In this document: positions 55,344 through 64,000 of the stretch, piece after piece | Position numbering within the stretch: the first letter of the stretch is position 1 | Layout of the letters: every line of letters begins with the position of its first letter | Assembly (NCBI GenBank): GCA_030522415.1 | Contig: CM060108.1 | Coordinates: 55,380,952-55,444,951, forward strand | Length of the DNA stretch: 64,000 nt | From: Channallabes apus | Taxonomy: Eukaryota; Chordata; Actinopteri; Siluriformes; Clariidae | Reading direction: 5' to 3' | Made by a program: the position numbers and the translations under genes | The notes under the pieces: model-generated | What the model was told of the DNA's origin: nothing | What the model saw: the letters and a program-made list of their open reading frames with translations, nothing else | The model's database searches: none

Positions 55344-56078
55344 ACTCTGGTTGAAACCCCATGCCAGACTGTGGTGGACTTGAGGCCTGTGCTGGAGAAG
55401 CGTGATGCAGAGATCGAGGCGCTCAAACAGCAGCTGTGTGTCTGCCAGGACGCACATGTTGAAGAGGTGGAAGCCCTTAAAAGTAAGTTGCGAGTCTGTG
55501 AAGAGGCACACGCAGATACAAAGGCAGCACTTGCTGATCTGGAAGCCACCCACAAAGGACTCGTTGAGACCCACTCTAATGTTATAATGCAACTAAGAGA
55601 GGCGCAGACAGCATTAACAGAAGCTGTTAGGACAGGGATGAACTGTTCACACAATCCAACCCCAGACTGTCGAACACAGACTGAGTCCAACACTGTTAGT
55701 GGGGATGCAGATAGCATGGAAACGTCTTCTGCTACAATATCCATTACAAGCTGCCACCCCGAACTTCCGTTTACTCCTCCCACTACGGAGCTTCTCAAGT
55801 CGCAGATGATTCGGAGTCGAAGGCGGCCAGATCGGCTCGGTTGCTTGCTGTTCAGCACTGTGGTACCGCAGGCCGACTATGACGAATGGGAATCCACAAC
55901 AAACTGGGATGATTTCAGGGGCAAACGTGGACCGCCAACTCCTTGTCCACCTGCGAAACGGAAGCAGTGTCAAATTGGCAGATGTGCCAACAAAACCTCT
56001 TATATCTGCCAGTCCTGTAAGCGGTTTGTCTGTGGCAAATGCTCAAAGAATGTACTAAAGCTATGCTTTGAATGTTAA
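55344..56078 (+). CDS. BEN-like exon fused in frame to a piggyBac-type Cys-rich tail (right arm)
   Basis: The acceptor CCTAATATAG ends at 55343. Codons up to about 55930 match the left-arm exon: a shorter coiled coil (one 18-residue unit plus the diverged unit), the middle region and the first part of the BEN-like domain, up to GKRGPP. Then the frame continues without a stop into KRKQCQIGRCANKTSYICQ and CKRFVCGKCSK, ending LCFEC at 56078. That Cys-rich tail resembles the zinc ribbon at the end of piggyBac transposases. The open fusion is about 245 codons. Whether it is expressed is unknown. The lost BEN-like end lies at 58787-58910. Confidence 0.65.
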   Translation, partial: TLVETPCQTVVDLRPVLEKRDAEIEALKQQLCVCQDAHVEEVEALKSKLRVCEEAHADTKAALADLEATHKGLVETHSNVIMQLREAQTALTEAVRTGMNCSHNPTPDCRTQTESNTVSGDADSMETSSATISITSCHPELPFTPPTTELLKSQMIRSRRRPDRLGCLLFSTVVPQADYDEWESTTNWDDFRGKRGPPTPCPPAKRKQCQIGRCANKTSYICQSCKRFVCGKCSKNVLKLCFEC

Positions 56079-56374
56079 TTCAAGGAACAAAACTTGTGGC
56101 ATCTGCTAGAAGTGTAAACTAAATTATTTGTAAGTATTTGTATGGCGATAAGACGTGCAAAAGGCGAGGCAGAGGGGCGACGTGCAAGGGATTTCACCAT
56201 CTCGACGCACAGTAAACTAAGCTGTTCATAAAGTAGACACTTTTTTTTCCCACAATGTATATTAATTTTTTTTAATGAATTACTGTAAATAAAGTACGTA
56301 TGCAATTGATTTACCAGAAAGGACCTTTCTGTTTTTTTTTGTGTGTGCTAAACTAAACTTAGGGTCAAGTAAAG

Positions 56375-56379
<5 letters not shown>

Positions 56380-56416
<37 letters not shown>
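56380..56416. repeat. (AT)n microsatellite
   Basis: About 18 units, replacing the outermost left end of the adjacent Tc1-like element. Confidence 0.9.
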
Positions 56417-56420
<4 letters not shown>

Positions 56421-56579
56421 CCACAAACATGAATCAATTTTATTGGAATTCCACGTGAAAGACCAATACAAAGTGGTGTACGCGTGAGAAGTGGAACAAA
56501 AATCATACATGATTCCAAACATTTTTTTACAAATAAATAACTGCAAAGTGGGGTGTGCGTAATTATTCAGCCCCCTGAG

Positions 56580-57931
56580 TCAATACTTGGTAGAACCACC
56601 TTTTGCTGCAATTACAGCTGCCAGTCTTTTAGGGTATGTCTCTACCAGCTTTGCACATCTAGAGACTGAAATTCTTGCCCATTCTTCTTTGCAAAACAGC
56701 TCCAGCTCAGTCAGATTATATGGACAGCAGTTTTCAGACCTTGCCACAGATTCTCGATTGGATTTAGATCTGGACTTTGACTGGGCCATTCTAACACATG
56801 GATATTCATTCATTCATTCCTCTTCTATACCACTTTATCCTGTATTTAGGGTCGCGGGGACCTGAAGCCTATCCCAGGAGACTCGGGGCACGAGGCAGGG
56901 TACACACTGGACAGCGTGCCAATCCATCGCAGAGCACACACACACTCATTCACACACTATGGTCAATTTGGGAACGCCAATTCGCCTAATCTGTATGTCT
57001 TTGGACTGTGGGAGGAAACCGGGGTACCCGGAGGAAACCCACCAAGCACTGAGAGAACATGCAAACTCCATGCACACAGAGACGGGAATCGAGCCTGGTC
57101 GGGAATCGAACACGGACCCTGGAGGTGCAAGGCGACAGTGCTAACGACTACACCACCGTGCTAACACATGGATATGTTTTGTTTTAAACCATTCCATTGT
57201 TGCCCTGGCTTTATGTTTAGGGTCGTTGTCCTGCTGGAAGGTGAACCTCTGCCCCAGTCTCAAGTCTTTTGCAGACTCCAAAAGGATTTCTTCCAAGATT
57301 GCCCTGTATTTGGCTCCATCCATCTTCCCATCAACTCTGACCAGCTTCCCTGTACCTGCTGAAGAGAAGCACCCCCAGAGCATGATGCTGCCACCACCAT
57401 ATTTGACAGTGGGGATGGTGTGTTCAGAGTGATGTGCAGTGTTAGTTTTCCGCCACACATAGCGTTTTGCATTTTGGCCAAAAAGTTCCATTTTGGTCTC
57501 ATCTGACCAGAGCACCTTCTTCCACATGTTTGCTGTGCAAACGGTACTTCTTATGGTTTTCTGTTAACAAGGGCTTTCTTCTTGCCACTCTTTCATAAAG
57601 GCCAACTTTGTGCAGTGCACGACTAATAGTTGTCCTATGGACAGATTCCCCCACCTGAGCTGTAGATCTCTGCAGCTCGTCCAGAGTCACCATGGGCCTC
57701 TTGGCTGCATTTCTGATCAGCGCTCTCCTTGTTCGGCCTGTGAGTTTAGGTGGACGGCCTTGTCTTGGTAGGTTTACAGTTGTGCCATACTCCTTCCATT
57801 TCTGAATGATCGCTTGAACAGTGGCTCCGTGGGATGTTCAAGGCTTTGGAAATCTTTTTGTAGCCTAAGCCTGCTTTAAATTTCTCAATAACTTTATCCC
57901 TGACCTGTCTGGTGTGTTCTTTGGACTTCAT
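56580..57931 (-). pseudogene. Tc1-like transposase, broken
   Basis: N-terminus at 57931 (MKSKEHTRQVRDKVIEKFKA) with a helix-turn-helix, then LHKVGLYERVARRKPLLT, LWSDETKMELFG (first catalytic Asp), FQQDNDPKHKA (second) and, after the [18 protein letters not shown] (third acidic). All three catalytic residues are present, but frameshifts near 57820 and 57530, the SINE at 56806-57160 and further shifts destroy the frame. Confidence 0.85.
56806..57160 (-). mobile_element. tRNA-derived SINE inside the Tc1-like transposase
   Basis: Same family as 6926-7295. A 15-bp duplication CTAACACATGGATAT is at 56791-56805 and 57161-57175. Confidence 0.92.
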
Positions 57932-58786
57932 GGTGTTGTTACTCCCAATATTCTCTTAGACAACCTCTGAGGCCGTCACAGAGCAGCTGTATTTGTACTG
58001 ACATTAGATTACACACAGGTTCACTCTATTTAGTCTTTAGCACTCATCAGGAAATGTCTATGGGCAACTGACTGTACTCAGACCAAAGGGAGCTGAATAA
58101 TTACGCACACCCCACTTTGCAGTTATTTATTTGTAAAAAATGTTTGGAATCATGCATGATTTTCGTTCCACTTCTCACGTGTACACCACTTTGTATTGGT
58201 CTTTCACGTGGAATTCCAATAAAATTGACTCATGTTTGTGGCTGTAATGTGACAAAATGTGGACAAGATCAAGGGGGCCGAATACTTTTGCAAGCCACTG
58301 TATGTTTGTATATAATAGCATGCATATTTATACATTTGGAAGGTGTTACTCATTTATTTTTTCTCTACAAGGGCACGAACTTCACAGACCAAACTGTTAT
58401 CCTCTTGTACTATTATAAAAATTCTAAATATAATTAAATAAAATACAGCTTCATTTTCTCAGAGGTAAATGGAAAAGTGAAGTTGTTCAGCTGCTTAGTG
58501 TCACTATGCACATGTTACACTCAGTGTAGTTACCGAAATCTTTGATTTAGTTCTCACAACGCCATGACCGCCACTCAGCTGTAAGAAATTTCACGTGAAT
58601 AAGAAGCAAAACAGCTTTATACTGGCATTTACTGGTGCGATATTGTAAATGTAAGCATGCAGGGTGATTAAGCTCACAGATCTAGGAAAAGTCATGAAAG
58701 GACGGTCTTGGAATTTTATCGAGTGTGAAGTATTTTTTTTCCCCCATTGCGGTCAAATGACCGGTAATCGGCGCTTCAAGTGTTAA

Positions 58787-58910
58787 GGAGGTTTTTAATA
58801 GAAACAGTTACCCAGAAGTTTCCCTTCTTGACTATCAGTGACAGAAAGCAGGTCAAGGACAGAGTGAATTAATTTCTATGCTCACCAAGGACCACTGTTG
58901 CACATCGACG
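58787..58910 (+). pseudogene. Detached BEN-like exon end (right arm)
   Basis: Matches the last 40 codons of the left-arm exon (left 22860-22983): the IETVTQKFPSLTSSDS counterpart through the HRRDQH end. A TTAATT change makes an early stop at the counterpart of EFLRS. It is cut off from its exon by the piggyBac-like remnant. Confidence 0.75.
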
Positions 58911-59412
58911 TCAACAGGCCACAGTTTGTAAATAAGAAACCTGTTCTTAATCTGTCTTGCTGGTTAAATAAAGGTAAATTTAAAAATTAAATAACAGTAT
59001 TAAAGTGTTCGTAATTTAGTTTTTCTAAATATTTTTGGTTAGCTTCTATTTAATTGATTGATTTTTTTTATCTTTTATAATTTGTAGTTTAATACTAAAA
59101 ACATTTGATTCATTAAAATTTTCTATTATAAAGAAAATTTACTACATTTTGTTTATTTCTATATTAAAAGTTTGATGTCCTTAACTGTAACAAATTTCAT
59201 TCTTGTAAAAATAATTTTTTTTACAAGCCCTTGTGCTGTTGATTGTTCTGTTTTGTAAATAATAATAAACAGATACAAACAGAGAGGCTATATAACAGTT
59301 CATCTTTTGTTCAAATAAAATTGTCAGCTAGTGAACTCGATCGTCTGTCTAAACAATATTAAACCAATGTTTTCATTTATTTCTTTTGTATTCTATCGGA
59401 AAACGATATAAG
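58911..59412. other. 3' flank of the BEN-like gene (right arm)
   Basis: Matches left 22403-22846 in reverse. No gene. Confidence 0.65.
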
Positions 59413-59576
59413 GACTTCCTGTTTTTGTATTGTTACTGCAAAAGTTCCTTGTTTGTATCAGCGTTTAAATTTTACTGCTTTTTTCGTTTATACAAAATAA
59501 TAACTAGTTTTTACGTTTTAATACTATTGGACTTTTGCCTTCTTTCAGTTTTTTGCACTTTTCAGAAAATGCACCC
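59413..59576 (+). mobile_element. L2 leader fragment at the outer end of the right arm
   Basis: Counterpart of left 22281-22402 plus 20745-20815. It stops at AATGCAC, where homology between the arms ends. Confidence 0.78.
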
Positions 59577-59577
59577 A

Positions 59578-59895
59578 CAGTGAAACCTCGGATTACGAGT
59601 AACGCTTTTTGCGAGTGTTCTGCAAGACGAGCAAAGATTTTTAATAAATGTGTACTTGAAAAACGAACAAGTCTTGGTTTACAAGTACCGAGTATCATGT
59701 ATCAAGCATGCGCTTCTTGTTTTGACGCCGAGCGTCACGTGATCACAACTGAGTGAATGGCTCTGCTATCTCTTGCGCTGCAGAACTGTGGGTAATCGTC
59801 TCCCCTGCTGGGTCTTATTGCTTGTCTCTTAATGGTATAATCAACATCTGTGCGTGTGTGTACTGTTTACTATAACACTATGACCACGTGACGAT
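59578..59895 (+). mobile_element. Mariner-like element end
   Basis: Begins CAGTGAAACCTCGGATTACG, a recognisable mariner-type inverted-repeat tip, with the repeated ACGAG/CAAGACGAG pattern. No transposase and no second end are seen. Confidence 0.5.
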
Positions 59896-59935
59896 TGTTT
59901 TAAGCTGCTGATTGTGTAAAGCTGCTTTGGGACTG
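59896..59935 (+). mobile_element. L2 3'-end scrap
   Basis: GATTGTGTAAAGCTGCTTTG matches the L2 3' tip and stops where the LTR-like sequence begins. Confidence 0.55.
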
Positions 59936-60290
59936 TTACAATATTGGATTTATTTGTTTCTTGTGTGTCTGGGTATGCTTGCTTTATCTCTGCTATGTCT
60001 CTGCTGGTGGTGGGATTGGGCTTGTGTCTTCCTTGCTCTTGCAGGTTCTGCCCACTTCTGCCATTTCCTGTTAATCTATTGGATCTGGCTCTGTCTGTCT
60101 TTTGTTGGACCCGCCTCCTCCCAGCTGATTGGTTCTCCAGGACACCCAAAGGCCTACTTAAGGCCTTCAGACCACCATGCTACAGACCGTGTTTTTGCTT
60201 ACTGTTTATCCTATGCTTGATCCTGAATATTATTCTGTGTACGACCCCTTGCTGTGTTTCTGACTACTCTTGGATTTTCCCCGTTTAGGT
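59936..60290 (+). mobile_element. Probable LTR, first part
   Basis: Begins TGTTACAATATTGG, GC-richer in the middle (CCGCCTCCTCCCAGCTGATT), with a pattern of GTGTACGACCCCTTGCTGTG like fish Gypsy-type LTRs. A L2-clade LINE interrupts it; similar sequence resumes at about 63855. Confidence 0.45.
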
Positions 60291-60453
60291 TTAGTTTATT
60301 TATAAAGCACATTTATAACAGCTGTGAGACTGACCAAAGTGCTGTACATCCACATCATAATATCATAAAAAGGCTAAAATACACTATACACACAAAAATG
60401 TGATAGGCTAAAAATGCACTATACATACAACAACGAAATAGGCACAGTAGCGC

Positions 60454-61782
60454 CTAGTAGGCCAGGGAAAACAAATGGGTTTTTAAAAGGGATTTAAAAA
60501 TGGTCAAACTGGGAGCCGTTCGAATATCAAATGGCAAGTCATTCCAGAGACGAGGCCCAATAACCGAGAAAGCACGGTCACCTCTACGCTTAAGTCTGGA
60601 GTGTGGGATTAAGAGGAGGTTCTGGTCGCAGGATCTCAATCTTCTCAGGGGGGTATGATGGTGCAGCAATTCAGATAAGTAGATGGGTGCTTGCTGGTGT
60701 AACGATTTAAAAACAAATAGTAAAATTTTAAAATGAATTCTGAATTGAACAGGCAGCCAATGAAGGGCTTTCAGAAGCGGAGTCACATGATCCCTTTTTT
60801 TCTTTTTCAGAAGAAATTTAGCAACATCGTTCTGAACCAGTTGAAGACGGGCGATTTGAGCTTTAGAAACACCATAATAAAGAGAGTTGCAATAGTCAAG
60901 CCGGGTTGTAATGAAGACATGAATGGCCATCTCTAGAGTCTTATCAGTGAGAAAAGGTTTAATTTTAGCTAGCGTACGGAGCTGATAAAAGCTAGATCCA
61001 ATCACGGTAGAGATTTGTTTCTCAAGTTTTAGTTTATCATCTAATAGGAAACCTAAATTCCGAATCTGAGAGGATCTAAAAGCTGATAGAGGACCCAGAT
61101 CAAGATCAGGGGCCTTGATGTGTTCCGATGGGCCAAAGACTATCACCTCAGTTTTCTTTTCATTAAGGGATAAAAAGTTGTGAGATAACCAAAATTTAAC
61201 TTCCTCTAAACAGGATAGCAAAGTAGTCATGGCCAGACCATAATTTTTCTTAAAAGGTAAGTAAATTTGCGTATCGTCAGCATAAAAGTGGAAAGATACC
61301 CCATGTTTCCTAAAAATGGAGCCCAGAGGTAGCATGTACAATGAAAATAGAGTGGGAGCCAGCACAGAGCCTTGTGGAAGACCACAGGGAAATGAAGTCG
61401 ATGAGGAAAAATCTATTTTTACTACATATTTTCTGTCAGATAAAAATGACTGAAACCACTTTAAGACTATGCCAGAGAGGCCCACCCAAGACTCAAGTCT
61501 ATTTAGTAATATTGAGTGATTAATAGTGTCGAAGGCAGCTGATAAATCTAAAAGAACAAGGACCACAGAATCCCCCATATCGGTGGCTAAAAAGATGTCG
61601 TTTAACACTCTCAAAAGGGCTGATTCAGTACTGTGGGCTGCCTTGAAGCCAGATTGAAAATGCTCAAATAGACTGTTTAAACCAAGAAAGGATTGAAGTT
61701 CAAAAAACACAATCTTTTCCAAGACCTTAGACACAAATGGTAAAACGGAGATAGGACGATAATTTTTTAAAACATGGATCAA
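60454..61782 (-). pseudogene. Second L2-clade LINE: reverse transcriptase
   Basis: A 442-codon open frame encodes [65 protein letters not shown], the catalytic YADD (FYADDTQIYLP), LNEKKTEVIVFG and the C-terminus ending LKTHLFSLAY. A frameshift at 61765 separates it from 62209-61727, which carries the preceding linker. The catalytic core is intact. Confidence 0.85.
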
Positions 61783-62209
61783 GTGAGGGCTTCTTTAGGA
61801 GAGGAGTGATAGTAGCCACTTTCAAATTAGAAGGAACCACGCATGTTGTGAGACATTTGTTAAAGAAGGACACCAGGCCTGGTCCGACCGAGTCAATGAT
61901 TTGTTTTAAAGATCTAGGATGAATAAGATCATATGGAGAGAAAGATGGTTTCAATTTAGCAATAGTGTCTTTAAGTGTCTGAATAGAAACTGGTTCGAAA
62001 ACCTTCCATGATGCAGGCAACGGCTGGGGAACAGGCTGCTTGAGAGAGAAAATAAAAGCTCTCAGATCAGGTTTAGTTACTTTGTCCTTAAAAAATCGTG
62101 AGAAGCTTTCACAGAGGGCGACAGAAGCAACTGACACTGAGTTTCCAGGGGGATTGACAACAGAGTTAATAACAGAAAACAGCACCTTAGGTCTAGACTG
62201 ATTATGCAA
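61727..62209 (-). pseudogene. Second L2-clade LINE: region before RT
   Basis: A 160-codon frame with AKLKPSFSPYDLIHPRSLKQ and PLLKKPSLDPC, overlapping the RT frame by a frameshift. A stop or shift near 62290 separates it from 62620-62288. Confidence 0.78.
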
Positions 62210-62287
62210 AATTAAGTTTGAAAAGTAGGTCGCCTTAGCTGATTTGGCGGCTCTCTGATAAGCCGATAAACATTTCTTTACAGCTGT

Positions 62288-62620
62288 TCAAAGACAGTTT
62301 AAGCTGTCTTTTTTCCACTTTCGCTCAGCCTTTCTACAAGTCTGTCTCAGTAGCCGAGTCTCAGGGGTATGCCACACTTCAGATTTAGGTTTGAGCTTAA
62401 GAGGCTTCAGTGGGGCAATTTCATCCATTACACCAAGCCAGGCATTTTGTAACAGACTGAGATGTTCATCCGCATCCAAGTCTGATAATGGGGAGTCCAA
62501 AAGTAGATGGGAGCAGGACTTTGAGAAACACTGACTAAAATTGATGTTAAACTCAGGGGAATAAACCCTAGACAGAGATGTCACTTTAGAAGAAGCAGGA
62601 GGAAGGCTTGGAAGACACAT
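62288..62620 (-). pseudogene. Second L2-clade LINE: endonuclease-RT linker
   Basis: Encodes the basic linker with TRLLRQTCRKAERKWKKDSL. Another frameshift near 62600 separates it from the endonuclease. Confidence 0.75.
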
Positions 62621-63570
62621 GGAAAATAACTGTTTAACTGCTTATGATCAGAGAGCATATAGTCAGAAACAATAACATCAGTGATATCAACACCATAAGA
62701 GAGGATGAGGTCCAGAGTATGTCCATGTATATGAGTGGGACCTTTAACCCACTGTGTCAGGTTAAAAGCCTCCATTAAATTAAGAAAATCTCTCGAAAGA
62801 GGGTTTGACTGACAGCAAACATGAATGTTAAAATCGCCCAGCAATAAGAAACGATCAAATTTGGTGACAATGTTACCAATGAAGTCGGTGAATTGCTGAA
62901 GAAAGTCCTTATCTGAATGTGGAGGACGGTAAACCAGCCCTAGGCAAATAGGACTGTTCCAGTCAAGATGGATAAGTTGAGCTTCAAAGCTGGTGTAAAT
63001 ATCCGGGGAGATAGAGGAGCACTGCGCACGATAAGAGTTTTTCATGACAGTCACTAGCCCACCCCCGCGTCTGTTTTGACGGGGGGAGGTAAAAAATATA
63101 CAGTCAACCGGAACCAGTTCAGAGAAGGGAATGAGATCACCATGCTTAATCCATGATTCAGTAATGAACATAAAATCCAGATTATGCATGGAAAAAAAGT
63201 CATTCAACAAAAATGACTTATTTACTGCTGAACGAGCATTAATTAAAACCATCTTAGGTGGAGGAGCAACGCCGGGTAATAGAGAGGCTCTACACAGCGG
63301 CCGTAGCACGCCACAAGCAGCGCCAGTTCTCCGGAAATATCGGCCGATCCGAGGGAATCCACGCCGGGGGGAAGAGGGTGAAGACAGCGGGAGGACACAT
63401 CGGAGCCACTGGTGCGCCTGATCTACAAGACGCCAAACCACAGAGACTCCATATAGCGGCTCGGGAAACAGGCTGGAAGTATAACCCGCATGCAGACGGG
63501 CTTTTAACTTGATCGCAAATCCTCCCCGACACCCACGCTTCCTCTTGCGTTTCCTCCGTGTAATGTTCAA
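62581..63570 (-). pseudogene. Second L2-clade LINE: N-terminal region and endonuclease
   Basis: A 329-codon frame: basic head (RRKRKRKRGCRGG), then the APE endonuclease with LINARSAVNKSFLLNDFF, FITESWIKHGD, YRPPHSDKDF, GDFNIHV and LSDHK. An earlier frame (63827-63567) may hold the original start. The catalytic motifs are present. Confidence 0.82.
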
Positions 63571-63829
63571 AGGCCAGCGAATGCAGTCCGGAATGTCCGT
63601 TTTAAAATACTTATACTGTTTGTTAAAAACAACTCCATGTCTGACTTATGAAGATTTAAAAATGTTGATCGAATATCCAAGAGGGACTGACGATCGTAAA
63701 CTATAAGGGCGCCACAATTCCAACACAACGCAGTCAACCATATTATTAGGCAGGAGAGCAATAGACGGCACGCCGACACAGGCGCCATCTTTTCACCACT
63801 ACTCCTCATATACCCCATATACCTCATAT

Positions 63830-63854
63830 ACTATCAAAAGTAACTTTTGATAGT
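63830..63854. repeat. 11-bp perfect hairpin
   Basis: ACTATCAAAAG, three bases, then CTTTTGATAGT, at the 5' junction of the L2-clade LINE with the LTR-like sequence. Confidence 0.8.
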
Positions 63855-64000
63855 TACTTGGTTTTTGATTGCCTATTCTGTGTATGACCCTTTTGCTTGT
63901 TTTGACTACGCTTTTGTGTTTGCCATCTTTGTTTGGTTTGTACATACTTTTGTATATATTTGTTTTTAATTCTTTATTGAGTGGCTTAGTAAGGAGTCGA
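63855..64000 (+). mobile_element. Probable LTR, second part, running off the window
   Basis: TTCTGTGTATGACCC and GTTTTGACTACGC resemble typical 3' parts of fish Gypsy-type LTRs. The end lies beyond the window. Confidence 0.4.

Larger units (their letters stand above)
56417..58300 (-). mobile_element. Tc1-like transposon with a SINE inside
   Basis: Long inverted repeats: 56418-56575 pairs with 58085-58245. The right end CTTTTGCAAGCCACTG is followed by TA (58301-58302). The matching left tip is lost. Confidence 0.88.
55932..58782 (+). mobile_element. piggyBac-like element remnant
   Basis: Keeps the transposase C-terminus and 3' region, with the right end reading (complement) CACTTGAAGCGCCGATTACC then GGTCATTTGACCGC, followed by TTAA at 58783-58786. 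The left-arm exon has the unoccupied TTAA at 22984-22987. The left end of the element and a few host bases are deleted. A Tc1-like element sits inside. Confidence 0.65.
34876..59576 (-). repeat. Right arm of the giant imperfect palindrome
   Basis: Reverse-complement match to 20745-32072, expanded by arm-specific insertions: L2 at 34925-38045, Rex1-like copy B with a hAT at about 39933-44632, a Rex1-like 3' end at 48128-48547, two L2 copies at 49338-54929, and a piggyBac-like remnant with Tc1 and SINE at 55932-58782. About 1 kb (left 26237-27247) is deleted at 47476/47477. Confidence 0.93.
60291..63829 (-). mobile_element. Second L2-clade LINE, decayed but nearly full length
   Basis: A different L2-clade family, with 3' end (complement) GCTTTATAAATAAACTAAAC. 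It covers leader, endonuclease, linker, RT and tail on the minus strand. Confidence 0.85.

Noticed and set aside
55402..55587. 61-codon frame overlapping the BEN-like fusion exon.
   Set aside because: It is a shifted-frame shadow of the longer spliced-exon frame.
20745..59576. Palindrome as a pure assembly artefact.
   Set aside because: The arms differ by substitutions, deletions and insertions with target duplications. An artefact from joining two haplotypes or loci cannot be fully excluded.

Overview
This is a vertebrate nuclear genome window, almost certainly from a teleost fish. It has no bacterial features. It is packed with the repeat types that fill fish genomes: L2/CR1-clade LINEs ending in ATTGAATTGA tails, Rex1/CR1-like LINEs, an RTE-like LINE, an L1-Tx1-like LINE, Tc1-like, piggyBac-like, hAT and Harbinger-like DNA transposons, tRNA-derived SINEs and probable solo LTRs. 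I place it as teleost but not to genus. Host-gene content is small: 5' exons of a multi-exon gene that looks like a fish C2H2 zinc-finger gene (three copies, none with the zinc-finger exon in the window), and two copies of an exon for a coiled-coil/BEN-domain-like protein.

Layout. 1-10.3 kb: a Rex1-like LINE cut into pieces by later insertions, including a complete, open 5.1 kb L2 element (34-5130). 10.3-12 kb: an L2 fragment holding two smaller L2 insertions. 12-16.2 kb: 5' exons of zinc-finger-like gene copy C on the minus strand, with an RTE relic and a Harbinger-like MITE in its intron. 16.2-20.3 kb: SINE, Tc1 relics, an old Rex1-like copy and a 1.4 kb Tc1-like element. 20.7-59.6 kb: one huge imperfect palindrome. 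Its left arm is about 20745-32072, its spacer about 32073-34875, and its right arm about 34876-59576, stretched by later insertions. Each arm carries, from the centre outward, an L1-Tx1 end, zinc-finger-like gene exons 1, 2 and 3 (the copies point away from each other), an RTE copy, L2 relics, the BEN-like exon and an L2 5' end. 59.6-64 kb: a mariner-like relic and a probable LTR split by a second, decayed L2-clade LINE.

Main points. (1) In the intact L2, ORF1 and ORF2 are in the same frame, separated by one TGA. ORF2 has no in-frame ATG until after its endonuclease domain, so translation must use stop readthrough, coupled reinitiation or a non-AUG start; the same junction is kept in three copies. 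(2) The palindrome arms are nearly identical close to the centre and more diverged outward. (3) In the right arm the BEN-like exon is joined in frame to a Cys-rich tail that looks like a piggyBac transposase C-terminus, while the left arm keeps the uninterrupted exon. Many insertion events can be dated against each other because empty and filled sites both lie in the window.
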